A stretch of 64,000 nt of DNA. Source: a virus. A program made the translations under genes and the position numbers. The DNA lies in the IMG/VR virus record IMGVR_UViG_3300035181_001045, positions 124,001-188,000 of that record. One strand, given 5' to 3'. This document shows, piece after piece, positions 15,482 through 24,320 of the stretch. Every line of letters begins with the position of its first letter. Position 1 is the stretch's first letter. The notes beneath the pieces are model-generated. The model did not search any database, was not told where the DNA came from, and worked only from the letters and a program-made list of their open reading frames with translations.

Positions 15482-16677
15482 GAGGATCCATGGTGGCGTA
15501 CAAGAAGACGTTGGCGGCTCTCGCAAAGACCGAGCGTATGAGGCTCGCGGCGGGTCCTGTATTGCCTCCTGACACATCCGGGGCCCCTCCGGGAGCCCCG
15601 CCTGGCGGGATGGCGCCCTCTCCTTTCGCGGACAATGCGAAGCGGACCATCCCGGCGAACTTCAAGTTCGACCCCCATTCGCTCAAGCCTCTTGCGCAGA
15701 CCCTCTGGGCCTTGTCGATCTCCCTTGGCCACACCTTGACGGCACACCGTCAGTTCGCCCGGGTGAAGTCTGCAACGGTGTCCCCGGATGGGATGTTGGG
15801 GGGCCGAGGCTATGTCATGGGGGTCAAGGACATTCGGCAGCGTCTCTACGAGGCGTCCGAAGCTCTGTCGGCCATCTGCGACACGATTCACGACGAGATC
15901 AACGCTCCCCACTGGAAGCCCCGGCTTGCCGAGCTGGAGAAGGATGAGGCGGACGACCTGAAGCGCCTGCTCACCGACGCCGAAGACAATCTCCAGAATC
16001 CCGAAGAGGAAGCTGAAGAGGACATGGCGGCTGTCGAGCACGGGGAAGGTGGGGGCAAGCCTCCCGGAGAAGGCAAGGATGTCTCCTGGAAGCCCGGAGG
16101 GGATGATCGTTTCGACAAGCAGGAACCTGCCTCTGCGGTTCCTGCCGGCGGTGACCAGGAGACTTTGCATAGAGGAGGCCCCAAGCCTCCGAGCAAAAAG
16201 CAGGCGTCTTCACGCTACTCCTACGACTACACGGGCGGCCCTGTGGCCGAATCGGGGATGCCTGACTCGGGTATGGACCTCACTCCGACCGATGCGAATG
16301 ACTACGGTTTGGGGTTCGGAGCACACGGTGACGGTATTGCCCAAAGGGGGCAACCCGGCGGGTCGGCTTCGACTTTGCCGCACCTGTCAGGGGGTTCGGA
16401 ACTCCCGAATGATGGGGAGGATGCAGTCGATCGGTCCGATTACTACCGGGGACCGAAGGGCAATGGGGTTGCTACAGGGCCCGTGTCGGAGTCCGAGCTT
16501 CCGTCTGCGGATGGCGGTCCTCCGACGGAGGACATCGACCTCCCCAACACCAGTCTTCGTGGGCAAGACCCCAGCAACCCCCATCCCAACTGGGATTCTC
16601 CGGTACACGAAACGTACATTCGCGACCCTTATCAGAGGCTCGACGATTCGATGATGAGGAGGGTTCCCCGTGGGTGA
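15478..16677 (+). CDS. Disordered hypothetical structural-region protein
   Basis: 399 residues from GTG 15478 (GTGA overlap); ATG 15490 is an alternative. Residues 30-60 are Pro/Gly-rich, residues 65-165 look helical (LKPLAQTLWALSISLGHTL, DIRQRLYEASEALSAICDTI) and the rest is low-complexity, rich in G, P, S, D and E. No enzymatic motif. A perfect 9-bp inverted repeat (16119-16127 with 16137-16145) lies in the disordered part. Position between BACON and terminase genes suggests a virion or assembly role, but this is only inference. Confidence 0.55.
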   Translation: MRGSMVAYKKTLAALAKTERMRLAAGPVLPPDTSGAPPGAPPGGMAPSPFADNAKRTIPANFKFDPHSLKPLAQTLWALSISLGHTLTAHRQFARVKSATVSPDGMLGGRGYVMGVKDIRQRLYEASEALSAICDTIHDEINAPHWKPRLAELEKDEADDLKRLLTDAEDNLQNPEEEAEEDMAAVEHGEGGGKPPGEGKDVSWKPGGDDRFDKQEPASAVPAGGDQETLHRGGPKPPSKKQASSRYSYDYTGGPVAESGMPDSGMDLTPTDANDYGLGFGAHGDGIAQRGQPGGSASTLPHLSGGSELPNDGEDAVDRSDYYRGPKGNGVATGPVSESELPSADGGPPTEDIDLPNTSLRGQDPSNPHPNWDSPVHETYIRDPYQRLDDSMMRRVPRG

Positions 16678-18925
16678 TCTTGGCGATCTCGGTTCATTTC
16701 TGAAGGATGGTTCTCTCGCAAATCTCGACTGGCTCAACGTCAATGAGTCGGACTACCGGGATCTCGACAACCTCCCCAAGCAGAACCTCGACGTGTCTCC
16801 TGACCTGGAGGCTCTCTGGGGGCATGACGGGTCGAATCCGACGAGCTTCGTCCCCAATCGTGGGGATGCTCCTCGAACGGTTGGCGATCTCAGCGCGCAA
16901 GGGAACTTGCGGGCGGGGCCGGAGGATGTCGTGAAGGTTGCTCGGCTCGCGCTGATGCAGTCGAGCGACACCCAGAAGTTCCGTGCGGCCCTTGTGGGAC
17001 GCTTTGACCAGAACACGCTTCGAGCGAATCGTGCGGTCATTGCTGGAGTCCTCGCCGAGCGGGGTCTTCTGGGCAAGCTCTACATCTCTGCCGAGGACTT
17101 CCCTGGTTGCCATCGCGGCTCCAAGAAGCCCATCGAGTTCGTCCGCAAATTCGCAGGGGATGCTCAGTTCGTCCTTGCGAAGCCTGCGTGCTCGGGCTGC
17201 ATTCATTCCCAGAAGAGCCCTGTGGGAGCTTCGCAGACCTGCTCTGTCTTCCACAAGGAGATCCAGATCGAGGTCCCGTACTCGGATGCTCTCGCGGCGG
17301 AAGTCGAGCAGATGCAGCGAGCAAAGGGGAAGGATATTCAGCACTTGGCTTCCGTTCCTCGTGAACGTGTGCGTCTTGCCATGCTGGCTCCGAACGTCCG
17401 TCTCGAAGGCCCGGCTCCTCAGCAGAAGCCTGTAGAGGCAACGGGCCGTCTTCTTCGTCCGATCGAAGAGACGCCTCAGCTCCAGCTTCCGGTGGACCTC
17501 ACCTACATCCGGGCAACGGCTCGGGAGACGGCGGCAAAGGCCTTTACCAAGGGCGGGCTCACGGTCGCGCAAGCCCAAGACACCTTCTTCGCAATCGCTC
17601 ACTCTCAAGATGAGAGCTTCCTCCTCAAGATGGCGGAGCGCATGGCCGATCTCGCAGATGTCGAGCTGGCTCCTCGTGTCTACCAGGGGATGGGAGAGCA
17701 GGCGAAACCTCAGCTCATCGACAGGACCGAAGCGGAAGCACAGCTCATCTCCGTCGCCAACCTCACGAAGAAGAGGGAGGCGGCCACCAAGATGATGCTG
17801 TCCACGGATCGAGCCCGGCCGGTTGTGGAGCTGCTTCGGAGGGAGATGCTCAAGGGTCGAACTGCGGAAGATGTGGCGAGCATCTTGAAGCAGTCCTTCC
17901 AATCGACGGACCTCCAGGCAACCAAGGACCACTGGGGTCCCATCTTCCGTGAGGCGGGTGTCTTTGGGGTGCTCTACGCCACACAGGAGAGCTTCGACGA
18001 TTGCCGAACTGGGCATGACTTCCTCGCGAAGCACAACCCTGGCATCAAGGTGATGGTCGCCGGCTCCAAGTGTGGTGGCTGTATCTACAACAAGATCGGT
18101 CGGTGCCTCCTGTACGGGAAGCCCTTGGTGGCGTCCGCGGAAGCGGTCCTCACCTGGGATACGGCAGAGCGCCAGCTCCAGGAGCACAAGGCATCGGGGC
18201 GTATTCAGCCGTGGGGGCCCCCGGCTTCGGAATGGGGTGCTTCTCCTCGGGAGGCTCTCCAGAAGATGCATCGGTCGGCTTCTCTGAAGAGCGGGGCCAC
18301 CTCGACACCTACTCGAATGGAGATTGTCAAGGCCTTCCACAGCCGGTCTCAGGCGGTACGGACCAGCGCGCTGGTCCGTCGCGACATCGTGAAGGTGGCC
18401 TCCCGCTTCATGAATGAGGGCCTCTACGGGAAGGACCTTCTCATGGCCCTCAAGGGGCGGTTCGATTCGCGGGACTTGGCGGCATCAGCGGAGGACTTGA
18501 GGCCGGTCATTGCGGAGCAGGGTCTCCAGGGGATCTACTTCGTCGACCCGAGCATCTACGACGATTACGGCAAGGGGTGCGATGAGGCCTCCCGGCTGCA
18601 TCGGGCTCGCCTGGTCGAGTATGTGAAGACCGGCTCACGCTGTGGGTCGTGTGTTCTTCAGACTCGTTCGGGCTTCTGCTCGAAGCTCAACAAGCCTCTG
18701 GTTGAGGAGCCGCCCTACTACGACAAGCTCGCTCAACAGCGGGAGATTATGGCTTCGGGAGCGGCGACCGAGATCCCGTTCAGCCAGATCATGAACAACG
18801 GTCAGTCGATGATGGTCGAGTACGAGATGCAGCACAGCGCGATGGACATCGACCTCAACCCTGTCACGACGGCGGCTGACGTCGATGTCGAGCTGGGGAC
18901 GGCCAACCAGGGGTTCAGGTTGTGA
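16670..18925 (+). CDS. Large protein with three cysteine-rich repeats
   Basis: 751 residues from GTG? at 16670 (coding GDLGDLGSFL), overlapping the previous gene. Three copies of one module are visible, near 16925-17325, 17815-18192 and 18370-18765. Each has a helix ending L..RFD or L.QSFQ, a segment ending GLxGxLY or GVYF-like, an acidic D-D-C or P-G-C, then C-x-x-C-I (CSGCIHSQ, CGGCIYNK, CGSCVLQT), a fourth Cys (TCSVFHK, RCLLYGK, FCSKLNK) and a PL/IEV ending. The conserved cysteines suggest one zinc site per module. I do not recognise the family. It sits before the terminase genes, so a virion or packaging-associated role is possible. Confidence 0.6.
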   Translation: MGDLGDLGSFLKDGSLANLDWLNVNESDYRDLDNLPKQNLDVSPDLEALWGHDGSNPTSFVPNRGDAPRTVGDLSAQGNLRAGPEDVVKVARLALMQSSDTQKFRAALVGRFDQNTLRANRAVIAGVLAERGLLGKLYISAEDFPGCHRGSKKPIEFVRKFAGDAQFVLAKPACSGCIHSQKSPVGASQTCSVFHKEIQIEVPYSDALAAEVEQMQRAKGKDIQHLASVPRERVRLAMLAPNVRLEGPAPQQKPVEATGRLLRPIEETPQLQLPVDLTYIRATARETAAKAFTKGGLTVAQAQDTFFAIAHSQDESFLLKMAERMADLADVELAPRVYQGMGEQAKPQLIDRTEAEAQLISVANLTKKREAATKMMLSTDRARPVVELLRREMLKGRTAEDVASILKQSFQSTDLQATKDHWGPIFREAGVFGVLYATQESFDDCRTGHDFLAKHNPGIKVMVAGSKCGGCIYNKIGRCLLYGKPLVASAEAVLTWDTAERQLQEHKASGRIQPWGPPASEWGASPREALQKMHRSASLKSGATSTPTRMEIVKAFHSRSQAVRTSALVRRDIVKVASRFMNEGLYGKDLLMALKGRFDSRDLAASAEDLRPVIAEQGLQGIYFVDPSIYDDYGKGCDEASRLHRARLVEYVKTGSRCGSCVLQTRSGFCSKLNKPLVEEPPYYDKLAQQREIMASGAATEIPFSQIMNNGQSMMVEYEMQHSAMDIDLNPVTTAADVDVELGTANQGFRL
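18358..18379. repeat. 22-bp perfect palindrome in coding sequence
   Basis: The 22 bases from 18358 to 18379 form a perfect palindrome without spacer, centred on GCG|CGC and beginning ACGGACCAG. It lies at the start of the third cysteine-rich repeat (codons for R-T-S-A-L-V-R). Confidence 0.8.
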
Positions 18926-19323
18926 TTGGCCCTGCTCTTGTCAGGCGGGTCGTGGCTCGCTTCCTTGCTCAGGCGGATCAACCCGCCGGGCAACGGAAGC
19001 GGGATCGCGAGCTTGCGACCCCCATCAACCGTACACGGGGGATTGACGAGAAGATTCAAAAGGACAACGCGAGGACGGATGACAGCCACGATGATGCTGT
19101 GGAGCCGGATCGACGGGACATCCGGCCTTCGGATGTCTTTTCTCCTTCGCCTCGCAGCATGAGCGTCCTCAACTTCGCTGAGACCGGCGAAGACCAGGAC
19201 AAGGTGCTTCGTACTCAGGTCCACAAGGACAAGGGTTGGGACACCGTCAAGAACCTCTCTCAGTACCTCATTCGGACCGAAGGCGGCGGGGACACCCCTC
19301 CAGCCGGGAAGAACCTGAAGTAA
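18922..19323 (+). CDS. Hypothetical protein
   Basis: 133 residues from GTG 18922, overlapping the preceding stop as GTGA. Strongly charged: a short hydrophobic/basic start (IGPALVRRVVARFLAQA), then many Arg, Asp and Lys and an SPSPRS stretch. No family recognised. Lies directly before the TerS candidate and TerL. Confidence 0.5.
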   Translation: MIGPALVRRVVARFLAQADQPAGQRKRDRELATPINRTRGIDEKIQKDNARTDDSHDDAVEPDRRDIRPSDVFSPSPRSMSVLNFAETGEDQDKVLRTQVHKDKGWDTVKNLSQYLIRTEGGGDTPPAGKNLK

Positions 19324-19324
19324 A

Positions 19325-20014
19325 ATGGCAACTGCAACCGACGAAACCATCAAGGACGCGACGCTCGAAGACGCCGTTGATGAGGCCTATGACGAGACGG
19401 ATCCGGGGGCGGATCCGGTCGAGCCGGATGATGCGGAGGAAGAAGAAGCCGAGGTCCTACCGGACAACGTGCGGAAGCTCCCTCTGCACTCGCTCGCCGA
19501 CAAGGACGGCATCATCAAGGTCAAGAGGAGCCGAGGTCGTCCGCGCACCGTTAATCGGAAGCCGGACATCTCGGACCTCGAATACCACGCCGAGATGAGC
19601 GAGGAGAAGCGGAAGTACATCGCCACGGACCCCGTCGTCATTGCCGCCAGTGGGCATGGCGAGGCGATGGTCATGCTCCGTGTCATTCGCTCCGAGATCG
19701 CGAAGGAGCAGGCTGCACTGGCCTTCCAGCGGAGTGAGACCGAGAAGTACGGCAAGGACACGGCACAAGTCTCCAGCCGCCGGATCGAAGCTCTCACGAA
19801 GATCGCCAACATCGAGCTGGAGATGAAGAAGCTCGGCGGGGACGTCGTCGACTTCCGCGGGGAGCGGTTCCAGAAGGTCTTCCAACTGTGGGTTTCGACT
19901 CTACAGGAGATCGCTGAGGAGATCCTCTCGCCGGAGCAGATCGATCTCTTCTTCAACCGCTTCGCAACGAAGATGGATGGTTGGGAGGACCGCGCTTCAA
20001 GCGTGGCACGGTGA
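19325..20014 (+). CDS. Terminase small subunit candidate
   Basis: 229 residues. An acidic N-terminus (EDAVDEAYDETDPG...) leads to KRSRGRPRTVNR, an AT-hook-like basic motif, then a long helical region (SSRRIEALTKIANIELEMKKL; FQKVFQLWVSTLQEIAEE) likely to oligomerise. It is immediately upstream of the large terminase with a three-base gap. In tailed phages the gene in that place is commonly TerS, which recognises DNA for packaging. The assignment rests on position plus a DNA-binding motif; no TerS sequence similarity could be verified. Confidence 0.45.
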   Translation: MATATDETIKDATLEDAVDEAYDETDPGADPVEPDDAEEEEAEVLPDNVRKLPLHSLADKDGIIKVKRSRGRPRTVNRKPDISDLEYHAEMSEEKRKYIATDPVVIAASGHGEAMVMLRVIRSEIAKEQAALAFQRSETEKYGKDTAQVSSRRIEALTKIANIELEMKKLGGDVVDFRGERFQKVFQLWVSTLQEIAEEILSPEQIDLFFNRFATKMDGWEDRASSVAR

Positions 20015-20017
20015 CCC

Positions 20018-22054
20018 ATGGCCTCCCCCAAAACCAAAGCTGAGAACGCCGGGACGAGCCTTGCAGCGCTCGTCCGGACAGCCGGACAGCACGCAAAGAC
20101 AACGGTTGTCGAGAACCTCGAAAAGGAGGCCCTCTCCCAAATCGAGGTCGTCGAGGGAGAGCCCCCGGCTCAAGTACGGCCCGCCCTGGCTCGTATCTTC
20201 AGCATCCTCGACTACATCGAACAGCCCTGGGGGTTGGGGATCACTCTCTATCCCGTCCAGAAGTTCATCGTCAAGCTCTACTACCATCTTCCGTTGGAGA
20301 GCAAGGTCAAGACCATCAAGGTCACGGACATGTTCAACACGGTGCAAACGCACTTTCTCACGGAAGTGGAGTACCTCAAGTTCCTGTACGAAGACGGCCG
20401 CTGTAACATCGGCGTTCAGGATCACATGCGTCGCGAGCTGCTTCTGGCCATCGGCCGTCGTGGGGGCAAGACGACGCTGTCGGGCATCTTCGCGAGCTAC
20501 GAAGTCTACCGGCTTCTGAACCTTCATCACCCCCAGGGATACTACGGGCTCCCCGGCGGTAACCGGATTCAGATCGTCAGCATCGCGACGGACAAGGACC
20601 AGGCAGGTCTCCTCTTCAACGAGGTGACCTCCCACTTGAGCCGTTGCGAGTACTTCAAGCCCTACATCGCCAACAACACCCTGAGCCACATTCAGTTCAG
20701 GACCCCACACGACATCGAGAAGTACGGGCAGACGAGCCGGCACGAGAACGGCAAGTTCACCTCGTTCAACGGCAAGGCGACCATGAGGGTCACCTTCAAG
20801 TCCTGTATCGCGAAGGGTCTTCGTGGAGCGGGTAACGCCGTCGTCATCATGGACGAGATGGCCCACTTCAAGGACACGGGGCAGTCGAGCGCGAAGGACA
20901 TCTACGACGCCGTCACTCCCTCGACCGCCGCCTTCTCTCCAAAGGACCCCAACGATACGACGAAGCCGATTGGCCCCGTCGAGTCTCGGATCATCGCCAT
21001 TTCGTCGCCCCTCAACAAGCAGGGGAAGTTCTACGAGCTGTACCACCAAGCAATGAGCGGGGGTCCCAGCTCCGAGAACATCTTGGCGATTCAGGCTCCC
21101 ACCTGGGAGATCAATCCCACGATCCCCGCCGACTACTACCGGCAGAAGTACCACGCCGATCCTCTGGTCTTCATGACCGAGCACGGGGCGCAGTTCTCTG
21201 ACCGCGTCCGTGGTTGGATCGAGCGGGAGGTGGATCTCCTGGACTGCATCGACGCCAACCTACGGCCCAAGGAGTCGGGCCGTCCTCGCGAACCTCACCA
21301 GATGGGGATCGACATCGGGCTCATGGGGGACGGGACGTCGATTTTCATCACTCACGTCGAGAACAACGAGATCGTTCTGGACTATCACGAGTCGTGGTAT
21401 GCTGGCGTGGACTGGCGTGAGACGAATGACCATCTTGGGGGGTCCCCTTCGATGGCCTATGCCCGCGGCCTGAAGGACGTCGAGCGTCTGGACTTCGAGG
21501 AGATCGGGAACTGGATCGAGAACCTGACCAAGAGGTTCTTCATCACCGCTGGTATCTTCGACCGTTGGAACGGTATCCCGCTGGAGCAAGCCCTCAACAA
21601 GAAGGGCCTCAAGCAGTTCAAGTCGGAGCACTTCAAGCGCGACTTGTCGAGCCAGATTTACCAGAACACGAAGCTCATGATGTTCGATCGGAAGCTCCGT
21701 CTCTATGACTGGCCCAAGGCGAAGGTCGGGAACCGGCACTCTCCTTTCATTCAAGAGTTGCTGGGCCTCCAGGCTGAACAGGTCTCTCGGAACCTGGTCA
21801 TCGTCTCGGCTTCCGAGACGGTTGGCCAGCACGACGACATGGCGGACGCCTTCGTTCGAGCTGTGTGGCTGTCTGCTCAGCGCATGACGAATACCCGGCT
21901 TGCTCTTGGGCCTTCGGACAGCCGAGGTCAGACGGGGATGGGGATGTCTCTCGCTCGCTACCAGATGGCCCGAGCCCGCAACCATGGAGGGTTCTCTCAG
22001 AGGGTCGTGCCGAGGGGCAGCGGCATGGGGACTCGGTCGCGAGGAGGCCGGTAG
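20018..22054 (+). CDS. terL: Terminase large subunit (packaging ATPase-nuclease)
   Basis: 678 residues. The ATPase domain has Walker A AIGRRGGKTT (Lys151), Walker B AVVIMDEMAH (Asp279, Glu280) and a coupling-type ISSP motif after it. The nuclease domain has GIDIGLMGDG (Asp432) and QHDDMADAF (Asp606, Asp607), the RNase H-like acidic cluster. About 140 residues precede the ATPase core, more than usual, and the C-terminus is a Gly/Arg-rich tail (GSGMGTRSRGGR) that may contact portal or DNA. It pumps DNA into the prohead and cuts concatemers. Portal and protease follow downstream. Confidence 0.93.
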   Translation: MASPKTKAENAGTSLAALVRTAGQHAKTTVVENLEKEALSQIEVVEGEPPAQVRPALARIFSILDYIEQPWGLGITLYPVQKFIVKLYYHLPLESKVKTIKVTDMFNTVQTHFLTEVEYLKFLYEDGRCNIGVQDHMRRELLLAIGRRGGKTTLSGIFASYEVYRLLNLHHPQGYYGLPGGNRIQIVSIATDKDQAGLLFNEVTSHLSRCEYFKPYIANNTLSHIQFRTPHDIEKYGQTSRHENGKFTSFNGKATMRVTFKSCIAKGLRGAGNAVVIMDEMAHFKDTGQSSAKDIYDAVTPSTAAFSPKDPNDTTKPIGPVESRIIAISSPLNKQGKFYELYHQAMSGGPSSENILAIQAPTWEINPTIPADYYRQKYHADPLVFMTEHGAQFSDRVRGWIEREVDLLDCIDANLRPKESGRPREPHQMGIDIGLMGDGTSIFITHVENNEIVLDYHESWYAGVDWRETNDHLGGSPSMAYARGLKDVERLDFEEIGNWIENLTKRFFITAGIFDRWNGIPLEQALNKKGLKQFKSEHFKRDLSSQIYQNTKLMMFDRKLRLYDWPKAKVGNRHSPFIQELLGLQAEQVSRNLVIVSASETVGQHDDMADAFVRAVWLSAQRMTNTRLALGPSDSRGQTGMGMSLARYQMARARNHGGFSQRVVPRGSGMGTRSRGGR

Positions 22055-22309
22055 GTGAACGACCGCCCCGATCCCCCTCGTGTCTTTGCGAATCGTGTCA
22101 TCCGGCAGATGATTGATCACATGCTGGCGGAGGACATGATCGCAGAGCCCGAGGACTACCTCACCATGCGGACGGCCTTCCGAGCCAAAGGGGGGTCGTG
22201 GAGTGAGATTGGGGAAGGGTCGACGAAGGACCTGGGGATCCTCAAGGACATTGTCGTCGAATGGGGGCAGATGCCCGACCGTGAGAAGGAATCGGACAGG
22301 GAAATCTGA
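22055..22309 (+). CDS. Small hypothetical protein
   Basis: 84 residues from GTG directly after the TerL stop. Predicted helical (VFANRVIRQMIDHMLAEDMI, DLGILKDIVVEW) and acidic, with no known motif. The stop shares a base with the start of the next gene (TGATG). Possibly a packaging accessory because of its place behind TerL. Confidence 0.5.
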   Translation: MNDRPDPPRVFANRVIRQMIDHMLAEDMIAEPEDYLTMRTAFRAKGGSWSEIGEGSTKDLGILKDIVVEWGQMPDREKESDREI

Positions 22310-22830
22310 TGCCTGAGCTACCTCGTACCCGAGACTCCTACATCCTCTCGAAGGGGGATACATTCACCGTCACGATCACGGACCGTATGGCTGTGGGTGG
22401 CTGGAAGGGCGGACAGGGGGTTCAGTACATCTCCTCTGCCAAGGATGAGGTGACGGTCGACTACTCGGACGGGCTCTACGCAGGGTTCATGCTTTGGGGG
22501 TCGGACGAGTCTTCGGACAAGTTCACGGCCATGACGCAGAACCAGCCGGCGTACAAGTTCGTGGTCGTTGGAGCTGGGGGTTGGGTCATCATGACGACAA
22601 CCTACGAGAAGTACACCTATGCCTCTCGCATGGCAGGCCCTCCTTACGTGCCCATTGATTACCACGCCAGCGACCGGATGGTGTTCTCGCTTCGGGGGTA
22701 CTGGACGAACGAGGATGAGTGGACTCTCTCAGGGGACCCGCGGGGAGCCAACAACTACTACATCGGCTTCCTGATCCAACGCCCTACTCCGGCTCGAAAC
22801 GAGTACATGACACTCCAGGTGTCCGTCTGA
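22309..22830 (+). CDS. Tandem paralog 1 of 3, beta-rich structural protein
   Basis: 173 residues. Shares with the two following genes the conserved order: GWKGGQGVQY, YSDGLYAGFMLWGSDE, DKFTAMTQNQPAY, YEKYTYASRMAGP, FSLRGYWTNEDEWTLSGDP and a final I-G-F hydrophobic strand. No cysteines, helices are few, and no catalytic motif is visible, so a structural role (capsid decoration, fibre or head-neck component) is most likely. The family is not one I can name. Confidence 0.65.
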   Translation: MPELPRTRDSYILSKGDTFTVTITDRMAVGGWKGGQGVQYISSAKDEVTVDYSDGLYAGFMLWGSDESSDKFTAMTQNQPAYKFVVVGAGGWVIMTTTYEKYTYASRMAGPPYVPIDYHASDRMVFSLRGYWTNEDEWTLSGDPRGANNYYIGFLIQRPTPARNEYMTLQVSV

Positions 22831-22836
22831 GGGGCT

Positions 22837-23352
22837 ATGGAAATCGAACGAACTCGTGACGTCATCGTTCTCGTTTCAGGCACAGCCAATCCCGTGGTCG
22901 TTGACGCCCAGATGGCCTCTCAAGGCTGGCCTGGGGGACAAGCCGTAACGTGGAAAGACAGCCCTGACGACACCTTCATGGTCACGTTTTCGGACGGGAC
23001 CTACGGAGGCTTCTTGCTGTGGGGGTCGAACGAGGCGGCCGACCAGCTCACGGCGATGACGGGTCAACAGTCGATCTACAGATACGCGACCCTGTGCTCG
23101 GGGACCTGGATCATCTCGACTTCCACCTTCGAGAAGTATACATACGCGAGTCGAATGGCTGGCCCTCTTGTCGAGAACCTGTACGTTGAAGGGGGGCGGT
23201 TGACCTTCTCGCTTCGAGGGTACTTCACACCCGAGGACGAGTGGACGCTCTCTGGGGACCCTCGTGCTCCCAACGACTACTTCATCGGGTATGTTGCTCA
23301 AGCTCCGAGCCTCATCACCAAGAACTACTTGACGGTTCAAACCTCGATCTGA
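22837..23352 (+). CDS. Tandem paralog 2 of 3, beta-rich structural protein
   Basis: 171 residues with the same motif order as its neighbours (GWPGGQAVTW, FSDGTYGGFLLWGSNE, DQLTAMTGQQSIY, FEKYTYASRMAGP, FSLRGYFTPEDEWTLSGDP). Divergence is greatest at the N-terminus and in the segment before the last conserved block (VENLYVEGG). Six bases separate it from copy 1 and two from copy 3, so the three are translated together and may form a hetero-oligomer. Confidence 0.65.
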   Translation: MEIERTRDVIVLVSGTANPVVVDAQMASQGWPGGQAVTWKDSPDDTFMVTFSDGTYGGFLLWGSNEAADQLTAMTGQQSIYRYATLCSGTWIISTSTFEKYTYASRMAGPLVENLYVEGGRLTFSLRGYFTPEDEWTLSGDPRAPNDYFIGYVAQAPSLITKNYLTVQTSI

Positions 23353-23354
23353 CC

Positions 23355-23888
23355 ATGGACATCAACTTCCGAGGGATCAATATCATCCGGGGTCGTGACT
23401 GCACGATCTTCATCAAGGGGGATACCTACGCTGTGACCGTGGACCCTGCCATGCTCGCGAACGGGTGGGTTGGGGGTCAAGGTGTACAGTGGGTGGACTC
23501 GGATACGGATGAGCGCGTCGTCACGTATTCCAAGGGTCTGTACGGAGGGATTCTCATTTGGGGGTCCGATGAGCAGGCGGATCGCTACACAGCCATGACC
23601 CAGCAACAGCTCGTCTACTCGACGGCTGTGATGATGGTGGGCCGTGGGCTCATCTCGACTCTTGCTTATGAAAAGTACACGTATGCAAGTCGATTGATGG
23701 GCCCACTCGTTCCCATCGTCTACATGCCGCACGACATCTTGTACTTGTCCCTTCGAGGGTACTGGACGAACGAGGATGAGCTGACGCTGTCTTCCGACCC
23801 TCTGGCCCCCTGCTTCTTCACGGGATTCGTGGTTCAAGTTCCGAAGGTCAACAACCAATTCCAGCTCGGCATTCAGACGAGCATGTGA
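23355..23888 (+). CDS. Tandem paralog 3 of 3, beta-rich structural protein
   Basis: 177 residues from ATG 23355; the frame runs further upstream but overlaps copy 2, so this start is preferred. The shared motifs are GWVGGQGVQW, YSKGLYGGILIWGSDE, DRYTAMTQQQLVY, YEKYTYASRLMGP and LSLRGYWTNEDELTLSSDP. It is slightly longer at the N-terminus than its two paralogs. The third member keeps every core block, so no decay is evident. Confidence 0.65.
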   Translation: MDINFRGINIIRGRDCTIFIKGDTYAVTVDPAMLANGWVGGQGVQWVDSDTDERVVTYSKGLYGGILIWGSDEQADRYTAMTQQQLVYSTAVMMVGRGLISTLAYEKYTYASRLMGPLVPIVYMPHDILYLSLRGYWTNEDELTLSSDPLAPCFFTGFVVQVPKVNNQFQLGIQTSM

Positions 23889-23894
23889 GTTTCG

Positions 23895-24320
23895 ATGCCG
23901 CACCAAAATCCCGCTCGTATGGCTCCCGAGGAGATTGTTCGCGAGATCCGAACCCTTCAGAGTGGAATCGAGCAGCACACCATGCGGATCTCGGAGTTGT
24001 CCCTGTCCCTCTACAGCAGGGCTCGCCGTCGGAAGCTTGCCCTACCCGGGCAAGAGGAGCCGAAGGATACGGTTCCCTACATCGTGTTCGCGAACTCGTG
24101 GGCGAGGATGTCCAGCTCTCTTCGGAATGGCGTGCAGCGAATGGCACGCACCGATCGGGTCTTCACTCGGCACACCACCCCCGACCTCGAAGAGACCCCC
24201 AAGAGGGAACGACCCGCTGTTCTTCCAGTCTTGGCCCCGGAGTTCGAGGACGATGATCCGATGGAAGACCTTGTGTCCCTCTATGGTGGGGAGGTCGTGA
24301 ACGATGCCCGCCCGCGGTAG
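23895..24320 (+). CDS. Hypothetical protein upstream of portal
   Basis: 141 residues. N-terminal half helical (PEEIVREIRTLQSGIEQHTMRISELSLSL), then basic (RARRRKLAL) and an acidic C-terminus (EFEDDDPMEDLVSLYGGE). It overlaps the portal gene start by 17 bases, implying translational coupling. No family recognised. Confidence 0.5.
   Translation: MPHQNPARMAPEEIVREIRTLQSGIEQHTMRISELSLSLYSRARRRKLALPGQEEPKDTVPYIVFANSWARMSSSLRNGVQRMARTDRVFTRHTTPDLEETPKRERPAVLPVLAPEFEDDDPMEDLVSLYGGEVVNDARPR

Noticed and set aside
16694-18340. 548-residue open frame antisense to the triple-repeat gene
   Set aside because: Mirror-frame artefact of C-ending codons; Arg/Leu/His-rich without motifs, and the plus strand encodes clear repeats.
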